Assembly: GCA_937901455.1 (NCBI GenBank)
Contig: CALDIA010000146.1
Span: 1-15,464 of the forward strand
Length of the DNA stretch: 15,464 nt
Origin: an uncultured Bacteroidales bacterium
Lineage (GTDB): Bacteria; Bacteroidota; Bacteroidia; Bacteroidales; WCHB1-69
Direction of reading: 5' to 3'
Made by a program: the position numbers and the translations under genes. Each line of letters begins with the position of its first letter. Position 1 is the first letter of the stretch. Below are positions 7,028 through 15,200 of the stretch, one piece after another. The notes beneath the pieces were generated by a model, which saw only the letters and a program-made list of their open reading frames with translations, ran no database searches and was not told the DNA's origin.

Positions 7028-7035
7028 CAAAGATA
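7028..7035 (-). promoter_or_regulatory. Candidate -7 promoter element for the sugar/T9SS cargo operon
   Basis: On the minus strand TATCTTTG matches TAnnTTTG and lies 18 bp upstream of the aminotransferase ATG. No TTG is seen at the right distance for a -33 element, so this is a half-site only. If used, the leader would be very short, about 13 nt. Confidence 0.45.
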
Positions 7036-7106
7036 TAAAAAAAGAGCGAATGCGGAACGGCGGGCATGTCTGTTCCCTGCGCACTACAGCACAACTTCAA
7101 AATTTA

Positions 7107-7138
7107 TTGCTTACATACCAAAAAAAACTGTAATTTTG
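7107..7138 (+). promoter_or_regulatory. Promoter of the DUF1015 gene
   Basis: TTG at 7107-7109, a 21-nt spacer and TAATTTTG at 7131-7138 match the Bacteroidota pattern TTG-N17-23-TAnnTTTG. Transcription would begin near 7143, giving a leader of about 90 nt that begins with a small GC-rich hairpin. Confidence 0.65.
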
Positions 7139-7151
7139 CCGTCTGATTTTT

Positions 7152-7165
7152 GCCGGGTGTCCGGC
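7152..7165 (+). other. Small hairpin near the 5' end of the DUF1015 mRNA
   Basis: GCCGG and CCGGC form a perfect 5-bp GC stem with a GTGT loop, about 10 nt after the predicted transcription start. It has no T tract, so it is not a terminator. A 5' stem of this kind could protect the mRNA, but it is short enough to be chance. Confidence 0.35.
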
Positions 7166-7235
7166 CATCTAACGACACGTTATCCATCAACAAGACAATT
7201 AAATATTAATAATATAACGATTAAAATAACGAATT

Positions 7236-8558
7236 ATGAGCATTATCAAACCTTTCAAGGGATTCCGTCCTCCAGTTAACATTGTTGAAAAATTGGCTTC
7301 CCGTCCATACGACGTACTGAACAGTGAAGAGGCCCGCAAGGAATGCGAAGGCAATCCGTACAGTCTGTTGCATGTGACCAAGGCTGAGATAGACCTTCCA
7401 GCAGGCACTGACGAGCATTCTCCCGAGGTATATCTTCAGGTAGTGAAGAACTACAATAGTTTCAAAGACTATGGATGGTTGGTGCAAGACAAAGAGGAGA
7501 AGCTCTATGTGTATGCACAGAGCATGAACCCCACGGACGCCAATGCCAAGTGGCAATATGGCATTGTGGCCTGCGCTTACAGCGAGGACTATGTCAACAA
7601 AATCATCAAAAAGCATGAGTTAACCCGCAAAGACAAAGAGGAAGACCGCATGAAACACGTGCGCATCACCAACGCCAATGTGGAACCGGTATTCTTCGCA
7701 TATCCTGCCGTGGACCGTATCGATGAGATTGTGGCTTCCGTCACCAGCAAAACTCCGGAGTACGACTTCATTGCCAAGGAAGACGGTTTCGGCCATCGTT
7801 TTTGGGTCATTGACGACCGCGCCCTAATTGACGAGTTGGTAGAGTTATTTGCCACCAAGGTACCCGCCATGTACATTGCTGACGGCCATCACCGCAGTGC
7901 CGCCGCAGCATTGGTTGGTCAGGAAAAGAAAGAGCACAACCCCAACCACACTGGCAAAGAGGAGTACAACTACTTCATGACTGTCATCTTTCCTGACAAC
8001 CAATTGAACATCATCGACTACAACCGCGTGGTGAAAGACCTGAACGGTTTGGACGGCAAGCAGTTCTTCGCTGCCCTGCAAGAGAACTTCGACATTGAAT
8101 GCAAGTGTGACTGCACCAAGGATGGCGGCAAGTGCGAATGCGAATTACCCTGCCATTGCGAAAGCTCCACACCGTACAAACCCAACAAGCTGCACAACTT
8201 CTCCATGTACTTTGAGGGCGTATGGTACAGCCTTACTGCCAAGCCTGGCACCTACAACGACAACGACCCTATCGGTGTGTTGGACGTAACCATCCTCAGC
8301 AACCTTGTCTTGGATAAAGTATTAGGCATCAAGGATCTCCGCACCGACAAGCGTATTGACTTCGTGGGTGGCATCCGTGGTTTAGGAGAATTAAAGCGTC
8401 GTGTGGACAGTGGCGAGATGAAGGTAGCTTTCGCCTTGTATCCGGTATCCATGCAGCAGATCATCGACATTGCCGACACTGGCAACATCATGCCGCCCAA
8501 GACCACTTGGTTTGAGCCCAAGTTGCGTTCTGGCTTGGTAATTCATGAATTAGCATAA
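7236..8558 (+). CDS. DUF1015 family protein with cysteine-rich insert
   Basis: A 440-residue, probably cytoplasmic protein of the DUF1015 family. It has the family start (IIKPFKGFRPP), RPYDVLNSEEAR (23-34), the hallmark YIADGHHR (213-220), YNYFMTVIFPDNQLNIIDYNRVVKDLNG (244-271) and the C-terminal signature IMPPKTTWFEPKLRSGL (418-434). The ADGHHR motif resembles that of ParB-fold serine kinases, and in many Bacteroidota a DUF1015 gene sits beside serC-serA, hinting at serine metabolism, but no ser gene is present here and function stays unproven. Oddly, residues 289-308 hold seven cysteines and a histidine in 20 residues (CKCDCTKD..KCECELPCHC), a metallothionein-like patch just before the conserved PYKPNKLHNFSMYFEGVWY segment. 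No Shine-Dalgarno sequence is seen. The glycosyltransferase-like gene begins 7 bp downstream. Confidence 0.88.
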   Translation: MSIIKPFKGFRPPVNIVEKLASRPYDVLNSEEARKECEGNPYSLLHVTKAEIDLPAGTDEHSPEVYLQVVKNYNSFKDYGWLVQDKEEKLYVYAQSMNPTDANAKWQYGIVACAYSEDYVNKIIKKHELTRKDKEEDRMKHVRITNANVEPVFFAYPAVDRIDEIVASVTSKTPEYDFIAKEDGFGHRFWVIDDRALIDELVELFATKVPAMYIADGHHRSAAAALVGQEKKEHNPNHTGKEEYNYFMTVIFPDNQLNIIDYNRVVKDLNGLDGKQFFAALQENFDIECKCDCTKDGGKCECELPCHCESSTPYKPNKLHNFSMYFEGVWYSLTAKPGTYNDNDPIGVLDVTILSNLVLDKVLGIKDLRTDKRIDFVGGIRGLGELKRRVDSGEMKVAFALYPVSMQQIIDIADTGNIMPPKTTWFEPKLRSGLVIHELA

Positions 8559-8565
8559 TCTTATC

Positions 8566-9504
8566 ATGTTCAATGTTCCTGTATTGATCATTCTCTACAA
8601 TCGCGTAGAGGAGACGCACAATGTCTTTCAAGTGCTGCGCACCGTTCAGCCCACTCAGCTCTACGTGGCTGGTGATGGCGCCAAGAACGGCGATCCTGAA
8701 GACCGCAAACTCACCTATCGCACGCAGAGTGTGATACAACCCGACTGGCCATGTCAGGTGCATACGCACTTCCGCGAGGATCATGCCGGCCGCACGAAAA
8801 TGATCTATGAAGCCATTCGCTGGTTCTTCAGCCAAGAAGAGGAGGGCATCATCTTGTTTGAGGACACCGTACCTCACTACGACTTCTTTCCCTTCTGCGA
8901 AACCCTTCTGAGTCAATACAGGAACAATGAACAGATTTTCAGCATCAACGGCAGCTATCTACGGCGTCGCAGTCGCAAAAAATACAAAAAAAGAATGCGC
9001 AAGGGCGAAAGTTCCTACTACTTCTCCGCCTACTCCACCTCCTGGGGATTTGCCACCTGGCGCAACCGCTGGAATGACTTTTCACTCTCCATGGAAAAAT
9101 ACACACACAAACAAATCGTCCAGATTGTGGAACCCTACATGACTAAGCAACGCCAGAAGGCCTACTGGATCAATCGTTTCGGCATGCTCCGCAGACTTAA
9201 AGCCAACCACTGGTCATATCAATACCTCCTCCACATCTGGGCTCACGAAGGATTGTGCATCACCCCATATCTGAACTTGGTTACCAATATTGGTTTCACC
9301 AAACAGGAACACCGCAAAGTACGCCGACTAAGACGAAACGCCTACCCCATCATGCCCATCACCCACCCCTCCACTATTGAACAGAACAAAAAAGAGGACC
9401 GCTATATGTTCAAGCATATCTTCAACAGGGCCTTCATGCACCTGTTCCAAGATTGGATCAAGAGCTACGGGCAAAAGGAAATACCCACTGATTCTTTGAC
9501 ATAG
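8566..9504 (+). CDS. Glycosyltransferase-like protein (GT-A fold, HlpA-like)
   Basis: A 312-residue protein without signal peptide. The start VPVLIILYNRVEETHNVFQVLR (4-25), LYVAGDG (32-38), AIRWFFSQEEEGIILFED (83-100), FFPFCETLL (107-115) and YYFSAYSTSWGFATWRNRW (151-169) match a family of GT-A nucleotide-sugar transferases often named hemolytic protein HlpA-like. In the members I know, the metal/sugar-nucleotide motif reads LEDDCLP; here it is LFEDTVP (98-103), so one acidic position has become F and the next D has become E. A strongly basic segment (RRRSRKKYKKRMRK, 133-146) separates the core from YYFS. Substrate and acceptor are unknown; a role in surface polysaccharide or protein glycosylation is a guess. 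It follows the DUF1015 gene by 7 bp, probably in one transcript. No obvious terminator follows. Confidence 0.75.
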   Translation: MFNVPVLIILYNRVEETHNVFQVLRTVQPTQLYVAGDGAKNGDPEDRKLTYRTQSVIQPDWPCQVHTHFREDHAGRTKMIYEAIRWFFSQEEEGIILFEDTVPHYDFFPFCETLLSQYRNNEQIFSINGSYLRRRSRKKYKKRMRKGESSYYFSAYSTSWGFATWRNRWNDFSLSMEKYTHKQIVQIVEPYMTKQRQKAYWINRFGMLRRLKANHWSYQYLLHIWAHEGLCITPYLNLVTNIGFTKQEHRKVRRLRRNAYPIMPITHPSTIEQNKKEDRYMFKHIFNRAFMHLFQDWIKSYGQKEIPTDSLT

Positions 9505-9548
9505 TATCAGGAAACTAAAAAAGAGTGAATTTTTATATTAAAAAATTG

Positions 9549-9556
9549 TATATTTG
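9549..9556 (+). promoter_or_regulatory. Candidate -7 promoter element of the TPR-ribH-fmt unit
   Basis: TATATTTG matches TAnnTTTG and is 27 bp before the TPR gene start, in an AT-rich gap of 79 bp. The -33 region (around 9525-9532, GTGAATTT) has no clear TTG, so the site is only partly supported. Confidence 0.5.
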
Positions 9557-9583
9557 CCGCCTCAAAAAAAGTAAAGAAAAATT

Positions 9584-10288
9584 ATGGCAACTAACGAAAA
9601 ATTAGGAAGTAAGAAGATTGAACAAACAGAGGAAAAAGAAAATTTTGTAACCAAAGCGTTTTCTTTCTTCAACAAATATTCCAATTTAATTTATGGCATT
9701 CTCCTTGCGATAGTCATTATCGCCTTGGGATATGTCATATTCAACAAATTCTATTTGCAGAAGAAAAATGCGGAGGCTTCCTCCATGATGACCCAACCCA
9801 TCAACTGGCTGATGGCTGGTGACACTGCATCTTTGAACATGGCTTTGGATGGCAACGACGAATACAGTGGCTTTCTGGACATTGCCAGCAGCTACAAGAT
9901 CACCAAGACTGCCAACACGGCCAAGTACTATGCTGGCCTTTGCTATCTGAAGCTGGGTCAGAAAGACGAAGCCATGGACTATTTGAAGAAGTTCAAAAAG
10001 AAAGAGGATGTGTTATGGTATGCATGCCAAGCAACCATTGGCGACTTGTATGACGAGCAGGGTGACGAGAGCAAGGCTATCTCTTATTACGAGAAAGCCA
10101 TCAAGAGTAAAGACCCCTACTTCACCCCCATCACGCTTTTCAAGTTGGGCCAGATGTACGAAAGAAAGGGCAATTGGAGCAAGGCTCTTGACGCATATCA
10201 GACAATTGAGGAAAAATTCTACACAGAATATCAGAAAATGGGCATCGGCCAATACGTAGAACGCGCCAAGGCCCAAGCCGGCAAATAA
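9584..10288 (+). CDS. Membrane-anchored tetratricopeptide repeat (TPR) protein
   Basis: A 234-residue protein with a charged cytoplasmic N-terminus (1-30), one transmembrane helix at about 35-53 (LIYGILLAIVIIALGYVIF) and a C-terminal part with about three TPR-like helix pairs: 111-143 (NTAKYYAGLCYLKLGQKDEAMDYL), 147-176 (ACQATIGDLYDEQGDESKAISYYEKAI) and 184-213 (TLFKLGQMYERKGNWSKALDAYQTI). The layout resembles YfgM-like proteins, which hold TPRs on the outer face of the inner membrane, but that is a similarity in architecture only. TPRs bind partner proteins; no partner is indicated. It lies 7 bp upstream of ribH, a pairing I recall as common in Bacteroidales, although no link to riboflavin synthesis is known to me. 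Confidence 0.85.
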   Translation: MATNEKLGSKKIEQTEEKENFVTKAFSFFNKYSNLIYGILLAIVIIALGYVIFNKFYLQKKNAEASSMMTQPINWLMAGDTASLNMALDGNDEYSGFLDIASSYKITKTANTAKYYAGLCYLKLGQKDEAMDYLKKFKKKEDVLWYACQATIGDLYDEQGDESKAISYYEKAIKSKDPYFTPITLFKLGQMYERKGNWSKALDAYQTIEEKFYTEYQKMGIGQYVERAKAQAGK

Positions 10289-10295
10289 AAAAAAC

Positions 10296-10784
10296 ATGAC
10301 AGAGAAGAAAAAGAATTTAGACAGCTATCTTCCTTTTCAACTTCCGTCGGCAGAAACTTACAGAATCGGTATTGTGGTCAGTGAATGGAACGACCACATT
10401 ACCGATTCTCTATTAGAGGGTGCCACCTCCACACTGCTGCAACACGGAATCAGAGAGGAAAACATCATCGTGAGACATGTACCAGGCAGTTTCGAATTGC
10501 CCACAGGTGCCAAGCACCTGCTCGCTTCGGAGTCATTGGACGGTGTGATCTGCATAGGCTGCATCATCCAGGGTGAGACACGCCACTTCGACTTCATTGC
10601 ACAAGCCACAGCCAGCGGCATCATGCATCTTAACTTGCAACAATCGGTGCCTGTCATCTTCAGCGTACTCACTTGCAACGACATGCAGCAGGCTGAGGAA
10701 CGCGCAGGCGGGCGGATGGGCAACAAGGGTGTAGAAGGTGCCATTAGCTGCCTCAAGATGATTGCTTTCGACCACGGAAATTAA
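10296..10784 (+). CDS. ribH: 6,7-dimethyl-8-ribityllumazine synthase
   Basis: A 162-residue lumazine synthase, which joins 5-amino-6-ribitylaminouracil and 3,4-dihydroxy-2-butanone 4-phosphate in the next-to-last step of riboflavin synthesis; the enzyme usually assembles as pentamers or 60-mers in the cytoplasm. Key features are present: IGIVVSEWNDHIT (24-36), with W31-N32 at the substrate pocket; VPGSFELPTGAKHL (62-75); GCIIQGETRHFDFIAQ (88-103) with the catalytic histidine H97; VPVIFSVLTCNDMQQAEERAG (118-138) and GNKGVEGA (142-149). The length is normal. No Shine-Dalgarno sequence is seen. The start codon is 7 bp after the TPR gene and fmt starts 17 bp after its stop, so all three are probably co-transcribed. 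No FMN riboswitch lies upstream and no other rib gene is in the window. Confidence 0.96.
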   Translation: MTEKKKNLDSYLPFQLPSAETYRIGIVVSEWNDHITDSLLEGATSTLLQHGIREENIIVRHVPGSFELPTGAKHLLASESLDGVICIGCIIQGETRHFDFIAQATASGIMHLNLQQSVPVIFSVLTCNDMQQAEERAGGRMGNKGVEGAISCLKMIAFDHGN

Positions 10785-10801
10785 AACCAAACAATGCCGC
10801 T

Positions 10802-11752
10802 ATGAAAATCGTCTTTATGGGCACACCGGCCTTTGCCGTCACCGTTTTGGATCGCATCATCGGCGCTGGACACGAGGTGGTGGGGGTTGTCACCACACCC
10901 GACAAGCCTGCCGGACGAGGACAGCATCTCAAATTCTCAGACGTAAAGCAATACGCCGTAGAGCACCAGCTTGCGCTCTACCAGCCCGAGAAGCTGAAAG
11001 ACCCCACATTCGTAGAAGCCATGCAGCAACTAAAAGCCGATGCCTTTGTGGTTGTGGCATTCCGAATGCTGCCTGCATGCATATACAACATCCCTCCTAT
11101 GGGCACTTTCAATGTGCACGCCTCCCTGTTGCCGCAGTACCGCGGTGCCGCGCCTATCCAATGGGCCATCATGAACGGCGAAACCGAAACGGGTGTTACC
11201 ACCTTTTTGTTGGACGAGCATACCGACACTGGTGCCATCATCGGACAGAGCAGCGTGGCCATAAATCCGGAAGAAACCGCTGGCACCCTGCATGACAAAC
11301 TGATGGAAGCTGGCGCTAATCTGGCAGTAGAAACACTGCATAAGATGGAAACCCACAGCCTGGAGCCAAAGTCTCAAATAGTGAACGAGCCCATAAAAAC
11401 CGCCCCTAAAATCTTCAAAGAGGACATGCATATTCACTGGAATGAGACTGCCGAACACATCGCCAACAAGATCCGGGGACTATCGCCCTACCCTGGGGCA
11501 TTCACCTTCCTCACCGAAAAGAAAGATGGCAAAAAGGTGCAACTTAAAATCTTTGAATGTTCCCTCACCGACCTCAAAAGTGCAGACAATCCTGGCAGTT
11601 TCTTACTTTTTGAGCAAAAATATTTGAAAGTTGCGACCAAAACGTATGATATTTTACTGAAAATAATTCAAGTTGAAGGAAAAAAAATGATGAAAACCAG
11701 CGATTTTATATCCGGTTTTAGATTTGAAAATTACACTAATATCTTTATATAG
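10802..11752 (+). CDS. fmt: Methionyl-tRNA formyltransferase
   Basis: A 316-residue enzyme, of normal length, that transfers a formyl group from 10-formyl-tetrahydrofolate to Met-tRNA(fMet) for translation initiation. The N-terminal Rossmann-type catalytic domain starts MKIVFMGTPAFA and contains TTPDKPAGRGQ (31-41). The catalytic triad is intact: N104 and H106 in FNVHASLLPQYRGAAPIQWA, and D142 in TDTGAII. The C-terminal tRNA-binding domain (about 207-316) includes NKIRGLSPYPGAFT and ends IQVEGKKMMKTSDFISGFR. The start codon is preceded by no Shine-Dalgarno sequence. It is last in the TPR-ribH-fmt unit. The stop codon lies within an AT-rich inverted repeat. Confidence 0.97.
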   Translation: MKIVFMGTPAFAVTVLDRIIGAGHEVVGVVTTPDKPAGRGQHLKFSDVKQYAVEHQLALYQPEKLKDPTFVEAMQQLKADAFVVVAFRMLPACIYNIPPMGTFNVHASLLPQYRGAAPIQWAIMNGETETGVTTFLLDEHTDTGAIIGQSSVAINPEETAGTLHDKLMEAGANLAVETLHKMETHSLEPKSQIVNEPIKTAPKIFKEDMHIHWNETAEHIANKIRGLSPYPGAFTFLTEKKDGKKVQLKIFECSLTDLKSADNPGSFLLFEQKYLKVATKTYDILLKIIQVEGKKMMKTSDFISGFRFENYTNIFI

Positions 11753-11758
11753 TGTAAT
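11730..11758 (+). other. Inverted repeat over the fmt stop codon
   Basis: ATTACACTA (11730-11738) and TAGTGTAAT (11750-11758) form a perfect 9-bp stem with an 11-nt loop. The right arm contains the TAG stop of fmt. It is AT-rich and is followed only by ATTATTTGC, so as a terminator it is weak, but it is the only candidate 3' hairpin for the TPR-ribH-fmt transcript before the HU promoter. Confidence 0.45.
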
Positions 11759-11839
11759 ATTATTTGCATGAGTCATTGGATTTATAAACAAGTCTCCTTA
11801 AATTTCAACAAAATAAAATAAAAACACAATCATTAACAC

Positions 11840-11867
11840 TTGAGTTTTTGAGATTACTATAAATTTG
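11840..11867 (+). promoter_or_regulatory. Promoter of the HU-family gene
   Basis: TTG (11840-11842), 17 nt and TAAATTTG (11860-11867) fit TTG-N17-23-TAnnTTTG. The predicted start near 11872 leaves a leader of about 38 nt, AT-rich and without Shine-Dalgarno sequence. An extra TTTG at 11847-11850 is too close to the -7 element to be the -33. Confidence 0.65.
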
Positions 11868-11909
11868 CTGCTCAATTTTAATTAACAAAACTCTTAAATT
11901 TTTATTAGT

Positions 11910-12173
11910 ATGAATAAGAATGATTTAATCAATGCAATTGCCGAGAAGACTGGCTTAACAAAAGTTCAGGCTAAAGGTGCTTTGGAGGCTTTCATGAACA
12001 CTACAAGCGAGACCTTGAAGAAAGGCGAAAAGATTTCCTTAGTCGGTTTTGGGTCCTGGCAAGTAGTAAAACGTGCTGCTAGAACGGGTTACAATCCTCA
12101 AGCCAAGAAGGCCATCAAGATACCTGCATCTAAAGTTGTTAAATTCAGAGCTGGGTCTAAATTAGGCAAATAA
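11910..12173 (+). CDS. HU family DNA-binding protein
   Basis: An 87-residue nucleoid protein of the HU/IHF family. It has the helical dimerisation part MNKNDLINAIAEKTGLTKVQAKGALEAFMNTTSETLKKGEKISLVGFGSW, then the DNA-binding arm with R58-T-G-Y-N62-P63, where the proline intercalates into the minor groove, and the end IPASKVVKFRAGSKL. Length and layout are those of HU (about 90 residues); the arm has QAKK where most HUs have QTGK/E. HU binds DNA with little sequence preference as a dimer and shapes the nucleoid. It is transcribed alone from a Bacteroidota-type promoter and ends at a strong palindromic terminator shared with the convergent gene. Confidence 0.95.
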   Translation: MNKNDLINAIAEKTGLTKVQAKGALEAFMNTTSETLKKGEKISLVGFGSWQVVKRAARTGYNPQAKKAIKIPASKVVKFRAGSKLGK

Positions 12174-12187
12174 TTTTTGCACAACTT

Positions 12188-12224
12188 AAAAAAGGAGGGT
12201 CGCATGCGACCCTCCTTTTTTTTT
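12188..12224. terminator. Bidirectional terminator between HU and the large surface protein
   Basis: A perfect 34-base palindrome (12188-12221, left arm AAAAAAGGAGGGTCGCA) has an 11-bp GC-containing core, with T9 on the + strand side and T6 on the minus side. It sits between the HU stop (12173) and the stop of the convergent 1038-residue gene (12241-12239), so it can end both transcripts. Confidence 0.92.
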
Positions 12225-12238
12225 GCACGAACTGGGTC

Positions 12239-15200
12239 CTATTCGGCCGGTTCCACTTTCACACATCGCACGCTACAACCCATGGATTTTGCTTTTGTAC
12301 GATGCATCATATAGGTACAGATATGCGACAGAATACACACATTGCCATCCGTTGAAACAAGACTTTCGCTGGAATCCCAGAAATCGGTTTCAGCCAGTTT
12401 ATTATAGAAATGATCTGTCGTGGCATCATAATAGCCAGCCCCCGCAGCCTCAAAACCATTATTGGGAGTCACGCCTGCTGTCCCAGGCAGCCAATAGTTC
12501 ACATTGGGCGACGAGGCCTTCTGTCTGTCATTATCGGCATAGGTCATCATATCATCGTATTGTGCGGCGGTGGGCACGGCCCAGCCATCGGGGCAAACGC
12601 CCTGCACATAGGATGCGCCATCCTTAGCCAGCTCAACAGCAGGTTCAGCATGGTTTTCGTCCTCAGCCACGCCCATAGCTGAATACCACGAGTACAGCAA
12701 ACCATAGGGTTCCACATTGGCGAGATCGTTCTGATATGCATTGGCAGCCGCGATCCCCGCACCTTGCGCATTGGTCGTGGCATGCAGATTCTCCTTCAAC
12801 CAGCATTCGCATCCAATTCGCACCGTTGAATAGGTATAACCGTCATAACTAACAGTGTAGGGCTCTTCATAATTAGGGTCATCATCCCCACAGTTTGGAT
12901 ACACCACAATATAGCTCTTCGGAAACACGATATAAGAACCGCAGGGATCGGTAATCTTCCAGTTGATGACATACTTTCCAGGCACCAGCCTTCCAAGGAT
13001 AGGCCCCTCATTGGCCAACGCCTGATCGTTTGTCAAGACCAACATACCCTCGTATTCAGGCACATTGTTCGTAAATGTGGGTGTCTCCACATTATATAAT
13101 GTATCGCAAGTACCGTACCAAAGGGTAATCAGCACATCAGCATCATCAAAATCAGAGATAGCATTGCTACTCATGATCGGAGACGAACTTGTCACTGAAA
13201 TTTGCACTTCTGCCACATGGCCGCACATATCGGTAGCGGTGGCACTTACCATCGTGATGGTGGCCGGTTCCAAGTCAGTGTTAGGGGCGGGCGTGATGTT
13301 ATCAAGCGTAACAGCCAATTGGCAGTCTGACGTCACTACGGCATTCACCGCTTCAGTAAGAGCATCTTCAGTAGGGACCACAAAACTACACACGCCCGAG
13401 AGTTTGGCTTGTACATTTTCCATTGTACCTATTCCCAGCTCAGGATTCTTGGTGGTGAAAGTACCGCTTACTACATCACTCTGGCAGTTATGGGCATCAG
13501 ATATCTGAAGGGTGTACTCATAGGTCTCGCCACAGTTGGGAAGCATAGCCACCACAACAGCTTCCTCCGAAGTCCCCGTGGCTCCCGTCCACGTATATGA
13601 CTCTATGGGGGCATCTCCCTCTGTAATGTCTGCCGTCACCATATAGGATGTTTGTCCCGGGCAAAGGTCATTGGGTGCAGCAATACTGTTAATGACAGCG
13701 GGAACATACGGGGTGTAGATCCACACATTATTGGCATAGATGGGAGTCGTGCATCCGGCAAGGGTCACAAAATAGCGATAGTACACTGTTTCGGTGAGTG
13801 CTTCTATCATCACTGCGTATGTGTTATCCGTGGCAGTTTCAATATCCTCCCATTCTACTCCATCGCTGGAGCTCTGCCATTGGACGGAGGGTATCTCACC
13901 GCTTTGGACGGTAGCGTGGGACTCTAAAGTGGCGTTCACAGGAGTGCCTGGACAATATTGCACCACGGTATTGGCAGAAGTGATATCACCAGGGTCAATC
14001 GTGCCGGGATAGGTCATAGAAAGCACATTGGAGTAGGCGATGCCGCAATCGGTCGTGTACACGCGGCGGTAATAGGTAGTACCCACATTGCCAAGAAATG
14101 TCGGGGTGTACTCTTTGTTCATAGCATTGGCTATATCTGTCCAGGTGCTGCCATCGATAGATTTCTGCCATGCGTATTGTCCATTGGTTCCGGCAGCATC
14201 TTGTACGCTTGCAAAGGACTTGATTGTATCACCCTCGGTGCAAGAGATGATATCCTCCTCAATCATGCCAGGCGCAGGGGCTGCCCAGACCAAAACGGTA
14301 ACGGTAAACTGGTCGGTAAACGTGCCATTGGAGGCATTCACCGTGTAAGTAACTTCCACATCTTCGGCCGTAATGTTGGTGAGGGTTCCTGAAATGGTAG
14401 TCTGGTTGGTAGCTGCCGCGGCGCCAATGATGCCCGTCACGGCGGGGGCTTCCCATGAAAAGAGGGTTCCCTCGGGGATAATGCCTGTGGGTATTATTTC
14501 AAAAGAGCTGGAAGAGCATATCTCCGTATCTACGTCATCCACTTCGAGGGTCATGACGTAAGTGATGACCACGATGCCTTGGGCGCCTTGGCCACCTTCG
14601 TGGTTTCCCCATCCGGTGCTCCACGCTCCAGAGCCGCCGCCGCCATATTTGTTCCCGTCATGGCCTCTGGGGATATCGCTCCAAGTGCCTGTGCCAGAAG
14701 CGCCGCTGCCGGAGACATAGCCGCCGGAGAGATCTCCGCCACCGGATCCGCCGACGCCACCACCGTTATTGCCAGTAGTGGCATTAATTGCATTGCCGCC
14801 ATTGGAAGTACTTCCGCCTGCACCTCCGCCACCGCCTGCATTAGCATATAGCAGGCTGCTGTTGGCCTTACTGCCATTTCCACCGATGTGGATCACATCG
14901 CCTATACTGGCAGAAGCAGCTTGGGCAGTAGCACCGGTCTCGTTGTTATTGCCTGTCACTGACACACCACCGGCGGCACGCACAATGACAGTTCCATCAA
15001 TGGCCACTACACTGGCATTACCATTGGTGCCGTCAGAACCACCCGCACCGACTGAGATCGTAATAGTCTGTCCAGGCATAAAGTCATCGGTCGTAAGCTC
15101 GCTCATAGCGTATGCGGCACCGCTGCCACCACCGGCTTGGCGAAAGGAGAAGCCCAAACCGCGTGCCCGCCCACCTGCACCGCCACCGCCAATAGCTTCA

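Noticed and set aside
7010..7235. FMN, SAM or other riboswitch or a tRNA in the divergent intergenic region.
   Set aside because: No conserved riboswitch core or cloverleaf could be traced on either strand; only promoter elements and a small hairpin are visible.
9529..9546. AATTTTT...AAAAATT inverted repeat after the glycosyltransferase-like gene as a terminator.
   Set aside because: It contains only A and T, has no stable core, and overlaps the presumed promoter of the next unit.
10762..11295. A 177-residue + strand open frame overlapping ribH and fmt.
   Set aside because: It is out of frame with both well recognised genes, Arg/His/Cys-rich and without any motif; a shadow frame.
14570..15190. 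Possible CRISPR array or simple tandem repeat.
   Set aside because: Repeat blocks vary in length and sequence, there are no constant spacers, and the whole stretch is coding for a glycine-rich domain.
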